64,000 bases of DNA from Domibacillus sp. PGB-M46 (GCF_022668875.1 NZ_JAKGCR010000008.1:1-64000), one strand, 5' to 3'; shown: positions 38,901 through 47,453, counted from the stretch's first letter. The notes: generated from the letters alone by a model not told the origin. A program made the numbers and translations.

Positions 38901-39175
38901 GCTGTTAATTGTACTGGTAATATTTTAGCTGGATCTGTTTCCCCTGCTTCATCCGCTATACCAATATTTGTATTTTGATAACGTGCAGGATCTGCTGTAT
39001 AACTGCTTCCTGATAGTGCATAGCCAACGATATAGCCTTCGACGGTGGCTGTACCCGAGTTGTAAGCAATTGCATCGGCCACCGTGATCGGTGCGGCGCT
39101 CGCTGGAACCTGAAACGGAAGTAATGTGCCAATGACGAGTACAAGAGCAAATAAAGCCTGTCCAATTTTTCTCAT
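35927..39175 (-). CDS. Large secreted endonuclease/exonuclease/phosphatase-family nuclease
   Basis: A 1082-residue exported protein with a signal peptide (about 1-28, ending at AFA-like PASAA). The N-terminal half carries a DUF6359-like domain and OB-fold nucleic-acid-binding segments (about 30-320). A chitobiase/hexosaminidase C-terminal-like domain (about 330-400, around IRYTLDGSQPTKES) follows. The catalytic EEP domain runs from about 665: TASYNLENF, GVTEVQD (about 705), ANHFNSKGG (about 828), LLGDFNDFEF (about 880) and RASDHDPVV (about 957). All expected EEP catalytic residues are present. There is no C-terminal sorting signal, so release to the medium is likely. It probably degrades extracellular DNA or RNA for phosphate or nucleotides, similar to ExeM/NucH-type enzymes. 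Confidence 0.87.
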   Translation of the reverse strand: MRKIGQALFALVLVIGTLLPFQVPASAAPITVADAIAYNSGTATVEGYIVGYALSGSSYTADPARYQNTNIGIADEAGETDPAKILPVQLTANFRQGINLKDYPENLGKKVRVTGSLEAYFTVPGLKSPTSIELLDNGTAEPEVPEEPSNLIKEPISDVRQKAENTKVWTSGTVTAVFGSTVYIQDETAGIVLYGSGMNVKLGDVVDVKGSIDDYNSLLEINVSSGSVTVTGEAVVPAPLTVRADQFTEEVEGELVTISDVSVSSFSGGNYTAKDEEGNNFQIRPQDASLLAINTKYDSVTGVVGSYNNVYQLIPRHAADIEPDSSTAGSVTANPAAGVVKAGTSVTLSSPTEDADIRYTLDGSQPTKESVLYTEPIVINENKTIQAAAFKEGLNDSAVSSFSYVIEKENIRIYDIQGAGHSSPYNGLAVKDVEGIVTHIVDSSNFYMQSVEADEDENTSEGILVYKRSHGLSQGDLVSVDGTVKEWVLDGYAEKLQTDLPVTEISAGTVSKKASGQPLPAPVVLNKDRMMPMKVIDNDQFGLFDPQQDGIDFFESMEGMRVQVNNPKIIAPQRYGEVVAVPENIETNTTAGALRIEADDYNPERIHLDLDNEDFMAKTGDSFAGPVTGVVSYGYSNFKVLADEVPEVMDGGLKAEETTLTSTEDGLTTASYNLENFSTVSGEEKTRRLAMGIVNGMKSPDIIGVTEVQDNDGPADSGTTDASQSAAVLIEAIKELGGPAYEYTDVAPVNKEDGGQPGGNIRVGFLYNPERVRLAEGTKGSATEAAAYVDGKLTANPGRIDPENEAFENSRKPLAAQFIFKGEKVIVVANHFNSKGGDEPLFGKNQPPYLGSEIQRKQIAAIVNGFVEDVKSADPNANLVLLGDFNDFEFTEALSIVKGEELANMIERVPAEERFTYSYQGNAQVLDHILVTNNMAASTEVDIVHTNSQFMEEHGRASDHDPVVIRTTFAKDHPEAEIVYVPAMEKKQFIAAQPEIHLDFDEGARFSKGIIVKHSAKLQGEGLKYNTVIVSTPKKGQVVDLRDAEVKEVQIDTKQEVEIIGADNVKKWTDLREKKTKKPAAS

Positions 39176-39421
39176 TTAAAAACTCCTCTCTCATGTAATG
39201 GACGTTCGACAGAAATCACCTTCATTGTAATCTACTTTTTATTTTAAAATATAAACTTTACAGATAATTTAAAAAACTTTAATAAATAGAAAAAACAGGA
39301 ATAATTTCCTCCTTATTATTGTCTGTTTCATTCATGCTATTTCCTTTTATGTAAGTCTTTTTGTATAAGAATCTTCCTGCTGTCCCATATTAAAGGTAAA
39401 AAGCTTTTAGGAGGCAGCAGC

Positions 39422-39535
39422 TTGTATAATGATTATTGGCTTTTACAATTAACCTTTGCTTTGTTTATTCTGTTTTTCGTCATCATTCCGCTTGTGTCGG
39501 TTTGGTTTACGCGAAAAAAGAAATCAAGCCAATAA
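39422..39535 (+). CDS. 37-residue membrane peptide (TTG start)
   Basis: TTG at 39422 has a perfect AGGAGG 7 bases upstream and opens a 37-codon frame: an N-terminal YNDYWLLQ, one hydrophobic helix (about 7-29) and a basic tail ending TRKKKSSQ (residues 30-37). It ends in a terminator shared with yutM. The helix-plus-positive-tail design is typical of small bacterial membrane proteins, with the tail inside. I do not recognise a family. Confidence 0.6.
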   Translation: MYNDYWLLQLTFALFILFFVIIPLVSVWFTRKKKSSQ

Positions 39536-39574
39536 AAAAGCCTGGCTGCATCCGTAGATACAGCCAGGCTTTTT
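39534..39574. terminator. Bidirectional terminator between the 37-residue ORF and yutM
   Basis: Hairpin AAAAGCCTGGCTG/CAGCCAGGCTTTT with T or A runs on both sides. Confidence 0.88.
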
Positions 39575-39577
39575 ACA

Positions 39578-39946
39578 TTAGCAGTTTTCCGGTGTTCCGG
39601 TTTCTGTTGCTGTCCGGAAAGAGGATCCGCAGCCGCAGGACGCGATGGCATTCGGATTATCGATCGTAAATCCGCCGCCCATCAGCGACTGCTTGTAGTC
39701 CACTATCGTTCCCTTCAAAATCGGGGCATCCTTTTTGGCTACCACAATAGGGATACCGTGCTGAAGAAGTTCCATATCGCCTTCTTCTGCTTCAGGCGTA
39801 AAACCCATCCCGTATGATAATCCACTGCATCCCCCGCCATGAACGGCTACCCGCAAAAATGACCCTTCTTCTTCGTTTTGCTTCATCATATCTTTTATTT
39901 GAAAAGCCGCAGCTTCCGTAATTGTAACAACTTGTTGATCCGCCAA
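39578..39946 (-). CDS. yutM: HesB/IscA-family iron-sulfur cluster assembly protein (YutM)
   Basis: A 122-residue A-type Fe-S carrier. The three conserved cysteines are in GGGCSGLSYG and ASCGCGSS. Start chosen as TTG at 39946 because AAAGGAG lies 8 bases upstream, giving MADQQVVTITEAA. The ATG at 39964 overlaps that ribosome site. Family members deliver [4Fe-4S] or [2Fe-2S] clusters to target enzymes; lipA and the radical SAM enzyme queE in this window are plausible clients (inference). Confidence 0.93.
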   Translation of the reverse strand: MADQQVVTITEAAAFQIKDMMKQNEEEGSFLRVAVHGGGCSGLSYGMGFTPEAEEGDMELLQHGIPIVVAKKDAPILKGTIVDYKQSLMGGGFTIDNPNAIASCGCGSSFRTATETGTPENC

Positions 39947-40109
39947 AGGAATCGCTCCTTTCATTTTCTTTTAGTATACGAGGAATAGAACAAATCCTCA
40001 ACTGAACCGCTCATTGATTTTTTTATCCAAATTAATTCTTTTTACCTCCAATTCCTGTATAATAAAATAAGTAAAAAGACCTTTATTTTAGAAAAAAGGA
40101 GGTTTTATC

Positions 40110-40796
40110 ATGTCTGATGCCCCATTAATCTATTATAAAATGATGAAGTGCCCTCATTGCCAGCAGTCCTTTAGCACAACGAAAGTTCGTAAAAGTGCTG
40201 TTAAAGTCATCGGCCAGGATACGGACTTAAAACCGCTTTATGAAGCGGGAGAGGTAAATCCTCTTTTTTACAATGTGCATGTTTGTATGCATTGCGGCTA
40301 TTCATTTACAGAGGATTTTACTTCTTATTTTGCACCAGGAACAGCAGAAGTATTAAAGGCTTCGGTATCCGATCATTGGGTCGAGCAGGATTTCAGCGGT
40401 GAGCGGTCGCCGGCTAAAGCGATTAAAAGCTATAAGCTCGCTCTTTATTCTGGCGTACTGAAGAAAGAAAAGCATTTAACTCTGGCAGGTCTTGCCCTTC
40501 GCACGGCATGGATCTATCGGGACATGGGCCGCAAAAAAGAAGAAAAGCGATTTTTGTCTATCGCTGCCCGTGAGTATGAGGAAGCTTTTTCTGTAGAGGA
40601 TGTAGCACAGAAAATGTCTGAAATTAAAGTGCTCTATCTCCTCGGTGAACTGAATCGAAAGCTGGGACGCATGGAAAAAGCCGTTTCCTATTTTTCAAAA
40701 GTGATTGAATGGCAGCGCCAGTCAAACGAAAAACAAATCGTGGAAATGGCGCGTGACCGCTGGCATGAATTACGTGAGCAAATGAAAACGACTTAA
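40110..40796 (+). CDS. DUF2225 family protein with zinc-ribbon-like cysteines
   Basis: A 228-residue protein of family DUF2225. Two cysteine pairs (MKCPHCQQSF at about 13 and HVCMHCGYSF at about 60) look like a split zinc ribbon. The C-terminal two thirds is helical with TPR-like repeats (KAIKSYKLALY, then GRMEKAVSYFSKVIEW). Function unknown. AAAGGAGG precedes the ATG. Confidence 0.82.
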   Translation: MSDAPLIYYKMMKCPHCQQSFSTTKVRKSAVKVIGQDTDLKPLYEAGEVNPLFYNVHVCMHCGYSFTEDFTSYFAPGTAEVLKASVSDHWVEQDFSGERSPAKAIKSYKLALYSGVLKKEKHLTLAGLALRTAWIYRDMGRKKEEKRFLSIAAREYEEAFSVEDVAQKMSEIKVLYLLGELNRKLGRMEKAVSYFSKVIEWQRQSNEKQIVEMARDRWHELREQMKTT

Positions 40797-40807
40797 AGTG
40801 TACATAA

Positions 40808-40843
40808 GAAAAACCGGCTGCCTTGGACAGGATCCGGTTTCTT
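40808..40843. terminator. Terminator between the DUF2225 gene and yuzB
   Basis: Imperfect hairpin AAACCGG ... CCGGTTT with an internal CTGCC/GGACAG pairing and short T runs on both sides. Confidence 0.65.
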
Positions 40844-40848
40844 AATGT

Positions 40849-41085
40849 TTAAAACAGCCATGTTTGGTCTATATGTGTATATATATTCGAAACAAGCTCG
40901 TCAGGTGTCGCTCCATCGACAACTTCTCCATTCACAAGCGCAAATGGAGATTCCGAGCAGCGTGTACAGTAGCTTAAACAGCCATATTCAATCACATCCA
41001 AGTTCGGATCCCGTTCCAGTTTTTCAAATGCTTCCTGGGAACCGCTTGCTAAGTTGCTGACGCAAAACTCAATAATTGGCTTCAT
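40849..41085 (-). CDS. yuzB: YuzB family protein (DUF1450)
   Basis: A 78-residue protein matching YuzB in length and sequence ([20 protein letters not shown], then [21 protein letters not shown]). Four cysteines, of which the CLSYCTRC group could bind metal or a cluster. Function unknown. The ATG at 41085 has GAGGTG upstream; a GTG four codons earlier is too close to that site. Divergent from yutJ, as in B. subtilis. Confidence 0.88.
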   Translation of the reverse strand: MKPIIEFCVSNLASGSQEAFEKLERDPNLDVIEYGCLSYCTRCSESPFALVNGEVVDGATPDELVSNIYTHIDQTWLF

Positions 41086-41244
41086 TTTATCTTTCACCTC
41101 ACCCGTTTATTGTACTATCATTTACGTGCAGAAAAAAGCGTGAAGTTTCGCGAAGTCTGTTGAATAATAGGGCTATCTTCGTTATACTCGGATATGAATA
41201 AATGAATACTGTACATATGAATACGAAGCAGAGGGGTCATACAT

Positions 41245-42312
41245 ATGAGACATTTAGTTTTGCTTGGAGGCGGATATGGCAATATGCGTGTTTTGCTCAG
41301 GCTGTTGCCCAATCATTTGCCGGATGATGTAACGATTACACTGGTTGATAAAGTGCCGTATCATTGCTTGAAAACGGAGTATTATGCACTAGCGGCTGGA
41401 ACCGCTTCCGATCATGAGGTCCGTGTATCTTTCCCAGAGCATGAAAAACTAAATATTATTTACGATGAAATTACAGCTATTCACTTAGATCGAAAACAAG
41501 TTGAGTTAAAAACAAAAGGTTCTCTCGCTTACGACGACCTTGTTGTTGGCCTTGGCTGTGAGGATAAATATCACGGCGTGCCAGGGGCTGAAGAGTATAC
41601 ATACAGCATTCAGTCCATCCAAAAATCGCGTGCCACGTATGAAAAGCTGAACAACATGCCGGCTGGTTCAAAAGTTGGTATCGTAGGTGCAGGTCTTTCC
41701 GGAATCGAATTGGCGAGTGAACTTCGCGAAAGCCGTCCCGATCTTGATATTAAATTGTTTGACCGCGGACCGCGTATCTTAAAAGACTTCCCCCAGCGTT
41801 TAAGCCGTTATATTGAAAAATGGTTTACCGACCACGGCGTGGAAGTAGTGAGAGATGCAAACATTACGCGTGTTGAGCCTGACCGCATTTACAACCGTGA
41901 AGACGAATATCAAATGGACGCTGTTGTATGGACCGCAGGCATTCAGCCAAGCCTTGTTGTCCGGCAGATGAATGTGGAAAAAGACCGCTCTGACCGCGTT
42001 GTGTTGACACCTCATCATAATCTGCCCGGCAATGAACATGTTTATGTAGTTGGGGACTGCGCAAGCCTTCCTCATGCACCGAGCGCACAGCTTGCGGAAG
42101 AACAAGCAGAACAGATTGTCGATGTTCTTCAAAAGCGCTGGAGAAATGAACCGCTTCCGGAAAAAATGCCGGAAATGAAACTTAAAGGTGTACTTGGTTC
42201 TCTTGGCAAAAAACAGGGCTTTGGTTTTGTAGCAGACCGGGCTATTACTGGACGTGTTGCCCGCTTCTTGAAATCAGGCGTTTTATGGATGTACAAATAT
42301 CATAACGGATAA
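41245..42312 (+). CDS. yutJ: NDH-2-like NAD(P)/FAD oxidoreductase (YutJ)
   Basis: A 355-residue flavoprotein related to type II NADH dehydrogenases. The FAD motif LLGGGYGNMRVLLRL is at about 6-20. The NAD motif VGIVGAGLSGIELASELRE and VYVVGDCASLPHAPSAQLA follow. Its electron acceptor is unknown. Third pyridine-nucleotide flavoprotein of the window after yumB and yumC. GAGGGG lies upstream of the ATG. Confidence 0.9.
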   Translation: MRHLVLLGGGYGNMRVLLRLLPNHLPDDVTITLVDKVPYHCLKTEYYALAAGTASDHEVRVSFPEHEKLNIIYDEITAIHLDRKQVELKTKGSLAYDDLVVGLGCEDKYHGVPGAEEYTYSIQSIQKSRATYEKLNNMPAGSKVGIVGAGLSGIELASELRESRPDLDIKLFDRGPRILKDFPQRLSRYIEKWFTDHGVEVVRDANITRVEPDRIYNREDEYQMDAVVWTAGIQPSLVVRQMNVEKDRSDRVVLTPHHNLPGNEHVYVVGDCASLPHAPSAQLAEEQAEQIVDVLQKRWRNEPLPEKMPEMKLKGVLGSLGKKQGFGFVADRAITGRVARFLKSGVLWMYKYHNG

Positions 42313-42314
42313 TA

Positions 42315-42345
42315 AAAAAACCGGCCCTTTCAGCCGGTTTTTTTG
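42315..42345. terminator. Bidirectional terminator between yutJ and gabD
   Basis: Hairpin AAAACCGGC/GCCGGTTTT flanked by A7 and T7. Confidence 0.9.
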
Positions 42346-42348
42346 CTT

Positions 42349-43761
42349 TTACAATCCAAGCGAAATATATTTAACTTCTAAAAATTCTTCCATGCCGTGA
42401 TGGCCGCCCTCGCGCCCAAGCCCGCTCTCTTTAAAGCCACCAAATGGTGCCTGGGCCACAGATGGCAATCCATCATTCAATCCGACAATGCCATATTCCA
42501 GCCCTTCGCTTATTGCAATGGCTTCTGAAATATTTTCCGAGAACACATAAGCCGCCAGGCCAAATGGTGTGTTGTTCGCGCGTTCTATCACTTCTTCCGT
42601 TGTGCGATACGTGGCAATCGGTGCCAGCGGACCGAATGTTTCCTCAACCATACATTCCATATCATCTGTCACGTTCGTTAGAACAGCAGGCGTAATAAAG
42701 TTTCCGTCCGCTTCACCGCCCATTTCAACGACTGCCCCTTTTTCTTTCGCATCTTTTAACTGGTTCTGTACTTTTTCGACCGCATCCGCATCAATAAGCG
42801 GGCCGATCGTTATGCCTTCTTCCATTCCGTTTCCGACACGTAATTTCGCCACTTCTGCCTTGAACGCCTCCGTAAATTCCTGCTCAATGGATTCATGAAC
42901 GTAAACCCGGTTGGCGCACACACAAGTTTGGCCGGCGTTACGAAATTTTGAGCCGATCAAGCCTTTGGCTGCTTTTTGGATATCTGCATTGGCTGTAACA
43001 ATAAATGGCGCATGGCCGCCAAGCTCAAGCGATACTTTTTTCATTGTATCTGCTGCCTGCTTCATGAGCACTTTGCCGATTTCGGTTGAACCCGTAAAAG
43101 TCACTTTGCGCACACGGCTGTCTTCCATCCAGGAGCCAGCCACTGATTTTGAATCACCGGTTACAACATTCAGCACCCCTTTTGGAATACCCGCTTCGTG
43201 AGCGAGTTCAACAAGCTTCAGCGCTGTAAGAGGAGTGGAAGAAGCCGGCTTTACTACAGCCGTACAGCCGGATGCCAGTGCTGGTCCGACTTTGCGTGTA
43301 ATCATGGCTGCCGGGAAATTCCATGGTGTAATGGCCGCGACAACGCCTACTGGCTGGCGTGAAACAAACAGGCGCTTTTTCGGATCCGAGGCGGGAATTG
43401 TTTCTCCGTACACCCGCTTTCCTTCTTCTGCATACCATAAAATGAAACTGTTCGCATAATTCACTTCGCCAATGGCTTCCTGAAGCGGCTTCCCCTGCTC
43501 CTCCGTCATAATCCGGCCAATTTCCTCTTTATGCTCGTCAATCAGGCGATGCCAATTTCGTAATAATTCGGATCGCTCACCGGCCGTTTTTTGGGACCAC
43601 GTGCGAAATGCTTCATAAGCTGCATCTACAGCCCGCTCCGCCTCTACAGCTCCGCCTTTTGGTACGGATGCAAAGGTTTCGCCTGTTGCCGGATTCACGA
43701 CTTGAATTTGTTTATCCGCTGCTACCCATTCACCGTTTATGTACATTTTCCATTCTTTCAA
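42349..43761 (-). CDS. gabD: NAD(P)-dependent succinate-semialdehyde dehydrogenase (GabD type)
   Basis: A 470-residue aldehyde dehydrogenase. PWNFPAAMITRKVGPALASG is the cofactor region, the general base Glu lies in SLELGGHAPFIV and the catalytic Cys in NAGQTCVCANRV. Sequence is closest to succinate- or glutarate-semialdehyde dehydrogenases. A TTG at 43761 has AAGGAGAG about 8 bases upstream and is the best start. The ATG five codons later (MYINGEW) is possible but too distant, and the ATG at 43788 overlaps the site. It has no gabT neighbour. Confidence 0.9.
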   Translation of the reverse strand: MKEWKMYINGEWVAADKQIQVVNPATGETFASVPKGGAVEAERAVDAAYEAFRTWSQKTAGERSELLRNWHRLIDEHKEEIGRIMTEEQGKPLQEAIGEVNYANSFILWYAEEGKRVYGETIPASDPKKRLFVSRQPVGVVAAITPWNFPAAMITRKVGPALASGCTAVVKPASSTPLTALKLVELAHEAGIPKGVLNVVTGDSKSVAGSWMEDSRVRKVTFTGSTEIGKVLMKQAADTMKKVSLELGGHAPFIVTANADIQKAAKGLIGSKFRNAGQTCVCANRVYVHESIEQEFTEAFKAEVAKLRVGNGMEEGITIGPLIDADAVEKVQNQLKDAKEKGAVVEMGGEADGNFITPAVLTNVTDDMECMVEETFGPLAPIATYRTTEEVIERANNTPFGLAAYVFSENISEAIAISEGLEYGIVGLNDGLPSVAQAPFGGFKESGLGREGGHHGMEEFLEVKYISLGL

Positions 43762-43948
43762 GATAATCCTCTCCTTATTTATAGGCATAGTGTTCTATTG
43801 CCCTGACGATCTTTTTTAAACACTTTTTCATTCTATATAGCAGTGCTGAGAATACAACATCCTTTTTCCCTTTCCGTAAAGGAGAAATTGCATTTTCAAT
43901 TTAAAATCATTATAATATATGTATCGAATCGAAAGGAGCCGATGATTC

Positions 43949-44191
43949 ATGCAAGCACAAGAACAACAAATGTTCAGTGAAGTACAGGAAGTACTTGATA
44001 AATTACGTCCATTCCTGCTTCGCGACGGCGGCGACTGTGAACTCGTTGATATTGAAGACGGGATCGTAAAACTTCGTCTGCTTGGCGCGTGCGGCAGCTG
44101 CCCTAGTTCTACTATTACACTCAAAGCAGGAATTGAGCGCGCATTGCTCGAAGAAGTTCCTGGCGTTGTAGAAGTTGAACAAGTATTTTAA
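43949..44191 (+). CDS. yutI: NifU C-terminal-domain Fe-S scaffold protein (YutI)
   Basis: An 80-residue Nfu-type protein with [15 protein letters not shown] and the cluster-binding CGSCPSS (CxxC). It is shorter at the N-terminus than B. subtilis YutI as I recall it, but the domain is complete. Fe-S carrier. AAAGGAG precedes the ATG. Together with YutM it gives the window two Fe-S carriers. Confidence 0.94.
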   Translation: MQAQEQQMFSEVQEVLDKLRPFLLRDGGDCELVDIEDGIVKLRLLGACGSCPSSTITLKAGIERALLEEVPGVVEVEQVF

Positions 44192-44196
44192 TGATG

Positions 44197-44228
44197 AGAG
44201 CTGATCTTTATAAGATCAGCTCTTTTTT
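44197..44228. terminator. Terminator of yutI
   Basis: Hairpin AGAGCTGATCTT/AAGATCAGCTCT followed by T6, touching the stop of the convergent gene. Confidence 0.88.
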
Positions 44229-45207
44229 AAAATTGTAATACATCTTTGTTCACAAGCGTTTTGGGCGGACGTTCATCAAATACCGCTTCAATATTGTCAC
44301 AGCATGTCTGCATCATAGCCAGCCTTGTTTCTTTTGATGCGCTGCCGATATGAGGAAGTGCCACTACATTTTTCATCGATAAAAACGGATGATCAGCGGA
44401 AATCGGCTCGCTGTCGAATACATCCAGCCCTGCTGCCGCAATGTCCCCGGCTTCGAGTGCCTCTATTAGTGCCTGTTCATTAATAATCGGTCCCCGGCTT
44501 GCATTGATAAAGATCGCATCTTTTTTCATTTTTTGAAAGTGTTCCCGCTGAAACATGCCCCGTGTATCATCGTTCAGCGGAGCCAGGCAAACAACGAAAT
44601 CCGCTTCCTCTAGAAGCTCGTCCAAGCTGCGGTACTGGGCACCCAGCATTTCTTCTGCTACTTCATGGCGGCTGCGGTTGTGATATAAAATATCCATATC
44701 AAAGCCGGCTGCTCTTTTGGCTACAGCGGTTCCGATCTTACCCATTCCAACAATGCCGATTTTTTTATGATGCACATCCGTTCCAACCAGCATCATCGGC
44801 GCCCAGCTTGTCCATTTTCCTTCTTTCACAAACTCAGACGCTTCTGTTACCCGGCGTGCTGTTGCTAAAAGAAGCGCGAAGGTCAAATCTGCCGTTGTAT
44901 CCGTTAATACATCCGGCGTGTTGCAAATAGCCACACCATGGCGGCTGGCCGCATCCAAATCAATATTATCAAAGCCAACGGCCATATTTGCGACCACTTT
45001 TAATCGTTCAGCCTGTGAAAGCAATTCCTCATCCACTGCATCTGAAATTACGGTTAACAATGCATGAGCGGAAGCTGCTTTTTCGAGCAGAATTTCCCGT
45101 GGCACAGCTTTGTCCTCCTCTGTCCATGTTTCCACCTGGTAAGAAGCAGACAATCTCGCTGTTATTTCATCCGGCACTTTTCTCGTTACGTACACATACG
45201 GCTTCAC
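44227..45207 (-). CDS. D-isomer 2-hydroxyacid dehydrogenase (glyoxylate/hydroxypyruvate reductase type)
   Basis: A 326-residue NAD(P)-dependent dehydrogenase. KIGIVGMGKIGTAVAKRAAGF is the nucleotide fold. The catalytic Arg lies in INASRGPIINE, the Glu in GLDVFDSEP and the His in LPHIGSASKETR. The N-terminal lid (VVANMAVGFDNID) is typical of glyoxylate reductases. The exact substrate is not resolved. Confidence 0.9.
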   Translation of the reverse strand: MKPYVYVTRKVPDEITARLSASYQVETWTEEDKAVPREILLEKAASAHALLTVISDAVDEELLSQAERLKVVANMAVGFDNIDLDAASRHGVAICNTPDVLTDTTADLTFALLLATARRVTEASEFVKEGKWTSWAPMMLVGTDVHHKKIGIVGMGKIGTAVAKRAAGFDMDILYHNRSRHEVAEEMLGAQYRSLDELLEEADFVVCLAPLNDDTRGMFQREHFQKMKKDAIFINASRGPIINEQALIEALEAGDIAAAGLDVFDSEPISADHPFLSMKNVVALPHIGSASKETRLAMMQTCCDNIEAVFDERPPKTLVNKDVLQF

Positions 45208-45329
45208 ACAGCGTCCCCCATTTCCGATTATTCTGTCTTATTGTATCATTTTCATCTTGAGTATGTCACAATGAAAACGGGTATAGGAACAGCAGTAATA
45301 CATATAATGATAAAAAAGGTGTGTGGAAG

Positions 45330-45836
45330 ATGAGTATTGAAAAGAAACGCGTCATGAGCATGTCTGAACAAACGGCCCGCCGCTGGATTGCCGAGCGCGG
45401 CGTTAAAGTAGATGATATTGCGGAGCTTGTTTTATATTTACAAAAACCTTACCATCCTAATTTGAAGCTGGAAGAAGCAGCAGAGCATGTAGAAGCTGTA
45501 CTGCGTAAGCGTGAAGTACAAAACGCGATTCTGACCGGCATTCAGCTTGATATGCTGGCGGAGAAAAACCAGCTGGCGGAACCGCTTCAATCCATTATTA
45601 AAACGGACGAAGGACTGTATGGCCTTGATGAAACAATTGCCACTGCCATTATTAATGTTTATGGAACAATTGGCTTAACAAGCTATGGCTATATTGATAA
45701 GCAAAAGCCAGGTATTCTGGAGTTTTTAAATGATAAATCAACCGGACAGGTACACACTTTTTTAGATGATATTGTCGGCGCTCTTGCCGCTGCTGCTGCG
45801 AGCCGCCTTGCCCACCGTGCTGCCCATACCGAATAA
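45330..45836 (+). CDS. yutG: Phosphatidylglycerophosphatase A-like protein (YutG)
   Basis: A 168-residue protein of the PgpA domain group, soluble-looking apart from a short C-terminal alanine-rich helix. NVYGTIGLTSYGYIDKQKPGI and the C-terminal FLDDIVGALAAAAASRLAHR match YutG. Bacillus uses a different enzyme as its main phosphatidylglycerophosphatase, so the activity is uncertain. The ATG at 45330 is preferred to a GTG three codons earlier, which overlaps the AAGGTG site. Confidence 0.82.
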   Translation: MSIEKKRVMSMSEQTARRWIAERGVKVDDIAELVLYLQKPYHPNLKLEEAAEHVEAVLRKREVQNAILTGIQLDMLAEKNQLAEPLQSIIKTDEGLYGLDETIATAIINVYGTIGLTSYGYIDKQKPGILEFLNDKSTGQVHTFLDDIVGALAAAAASRLAHRAAHTE

Positions 45837-45861
45837 GCCGCCTTTTACAGGCGGCTTTTTT
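45835..45861 (+). terminator. Terminator of yutG
   Basis: Hairpin AAGCCGCC/GGCGGCTT followed by T6, overlapping the end of the convergent gene. Confidence 0.88.
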
Positions 45862-47365
45862 ATTTCTTTTTCAATGGCTGAACAGCCGGCCCTTCCAGCA
45901 CTTTGCCGTCATAAGAAAATCTAGAGCCATGGCATGGACAGTCCCATGAGCGTTCGGCATCATTCCAGGCTGTTTCACATCCCATATGCGTACACGTGAT
46001 ATCGACAAAATGGCACCTGCCCTGTTCATCCCTGTACGCTCCGATTTTTTCGCCGTCTACGGTTATGATGCCTCCTTCGCCAGGCTGTAGAGAGTCGGCC
46101 GTTTTGTCTGCTCCTTTTAGCTTTCCGCTGATCAGTTCTTTTGCAACGGCTGCGTTTTGAGAAATAAATGTTTTAATATCGGTCGGCTTCACTTTGGCAC
46201 GCTTCGGATCATAAACGTCAGCGTACCGGCTGCTGCCCTGTACAATCAAATCGGTTAGCAGCGCGGCGGCCACTGTTCCGCTCGTCATTCCCCACTTGGC
46301 GTATCCGGTTGCCAAATAGATTTTTTCATGTATCTGCCCGATATAAGGAACTTGATCCAGTGTGATTAAGTCTTGCGCGGACCAACGATAAAGAACTTCT
46401 TCGGCTCCAAAATGCTTTTTGGCAAACGCAGCCAGCTCTTCGTAATGATGAGTCGTCTCCTGTTTGCTGCGCCCGGCTGGATGATTTTCCCCGCCAATAA
46501 TAAGCAGCTGCTCTCCATTTTCCATTCGCGTATACCGGACGGAGCGCGATGGCTGATCCTGGCTGATATACATGCCGCTCTGGAGCGTGTGATCCCCTTT
46601 TACCCCAATAGCATAGGACCGTTCCGGATGCAGCTTAGCAAAATAAGCACCGTCAAAGTCATTAAACGGATAATGCGAAGCCACAACAACATGATCCCCG
46701 GTAATGAAATGTCCGTCTGTTGTTTTAACCGTCCGTCCGTCTATGGACTCTGCCCGTGTATCTTCAAAAATGTGAACCTGCCCCGCCATATCCCTCACAA
46801 GCGCTTCCAAAAACTTCACAGGATGAAATTGTGCCTGCTCTCTCATGACGAGCGCTTCTTCTACATGAAAAGGCAGATTCATCCCTGCAGAGACGCCGGC
46901 CAAGCCTCCATTTATGCCGAGCTTTTGGTAAGCGTCTGCTTCTTTTTCAAGCGCCGGAAGCATTTCATCGGTTGTAATATAGGTGTAAGCATCTTGTTTT
47001 GAAAACTCGCACTCAATATCCAGCTCTTTGACCGTCTTCTCTATAAAAGCGATTGCTTCCTCGTTTGCTTCATAATAAAGTCTCGCTTTTTCTTCTCCGA
47101 AGGTGCGAATCAGCTTATCATAAATAAGACTATGCTGAGCGGTAATTTTGGCGGTTGTAAACCCAGTTGTCCCGTCGGTTAATTTCCCTGCCTCAATCAG
47201 AACTGCTTTTTTTCCTTCTCTAGCCAGCTTCCATGCCGTTAAAATGCCGGTAATCCCACCACCGACAATGATAACCTCTGCTGTTAAATCAGTTTGCAGT
47301 GGAGTGAATGACCGTGGTGCTTCATGGTCTTTCCAGTAAGATATGGTTTTTTTCGGAATTTTCAT
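45860..47365 (-). CDS. FAD-dependent oxidoreductase with C-terminal Rieske domain (YhfW-like)
   Basis: A 501-residue fusion: a DAO-type FAD domain (EVIIVGGGITGILTAWKLA at about 28-46, with TDGTTGFTTAKITAQHS) and a C-terminal Rieske [2Fe-2S] domain with CTHMGC and CPCHGS, about 15 residues apart. The DAO half resembles glycine and sarcosine oxidases. Architecture and length match YhfW of B. subtilis; the substrate is unknown. The ATG at 47365 has AGGGAGG 5 bases upstream. Confidence 0.9.
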   Translation of the reverse strand: MKIPKKTISYWKDHEAPRSFTPLQTDLTAEVIIVGGGITGILTAWKLAREGKKAVLIEAGKLTDGTTGFTTAKITAQHSLIYDKLIRTFGEEKARLYYEANEEAIAFIEKTVKELDIECEFSKQDAYTYITTDEMLPALEKEADAYQKLGINGGLAGVSAGMNLPFHVEEALVMREQAQFHPVKFLEALVRDMAGQVHIFEDTRAESIDGRTVKTTDGHFITGDHVVVASHYPFNDFDGAYFAKLHPERSYAIGVKGDHTLQSGMYISQDQPSRSVRYTRMENGEQLLIIGGENHPAGRSKQETTHHYEELAAFAKKHFGAEEVLYRWSAQDLITLDQVPYIGQIHEKIYLATGYAKWGMTSGTVAAALLTDLIVQGSSRYADVYDPKRAKVKPTDIKTFISQNAAVAKELISGKLKGADKTADSLQPGEGGIITVDGEKIGAYRDEQGRCHFVDITCTHMGCETAWNDAERSWDCPCHGSRFSYDGKVLEGPAVQPLKKK

Positions 47366-47425
47366 AAGAGCCTCCCTAAAAATAGTCATATGGACTCCAT
47401 ACCCTTATGTGCTCATTTTCACCCC

Positions 47426-47453
47426 AAAAAAAGAAACAGCAATGTGCTGTTTC
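47426..47453 (-). terminator. Terminator of yutF
   Basis: Hairpin AAGAAACAGC/GCTGTTTCTT with T7 on the minus strand. Confidence 0.85.
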
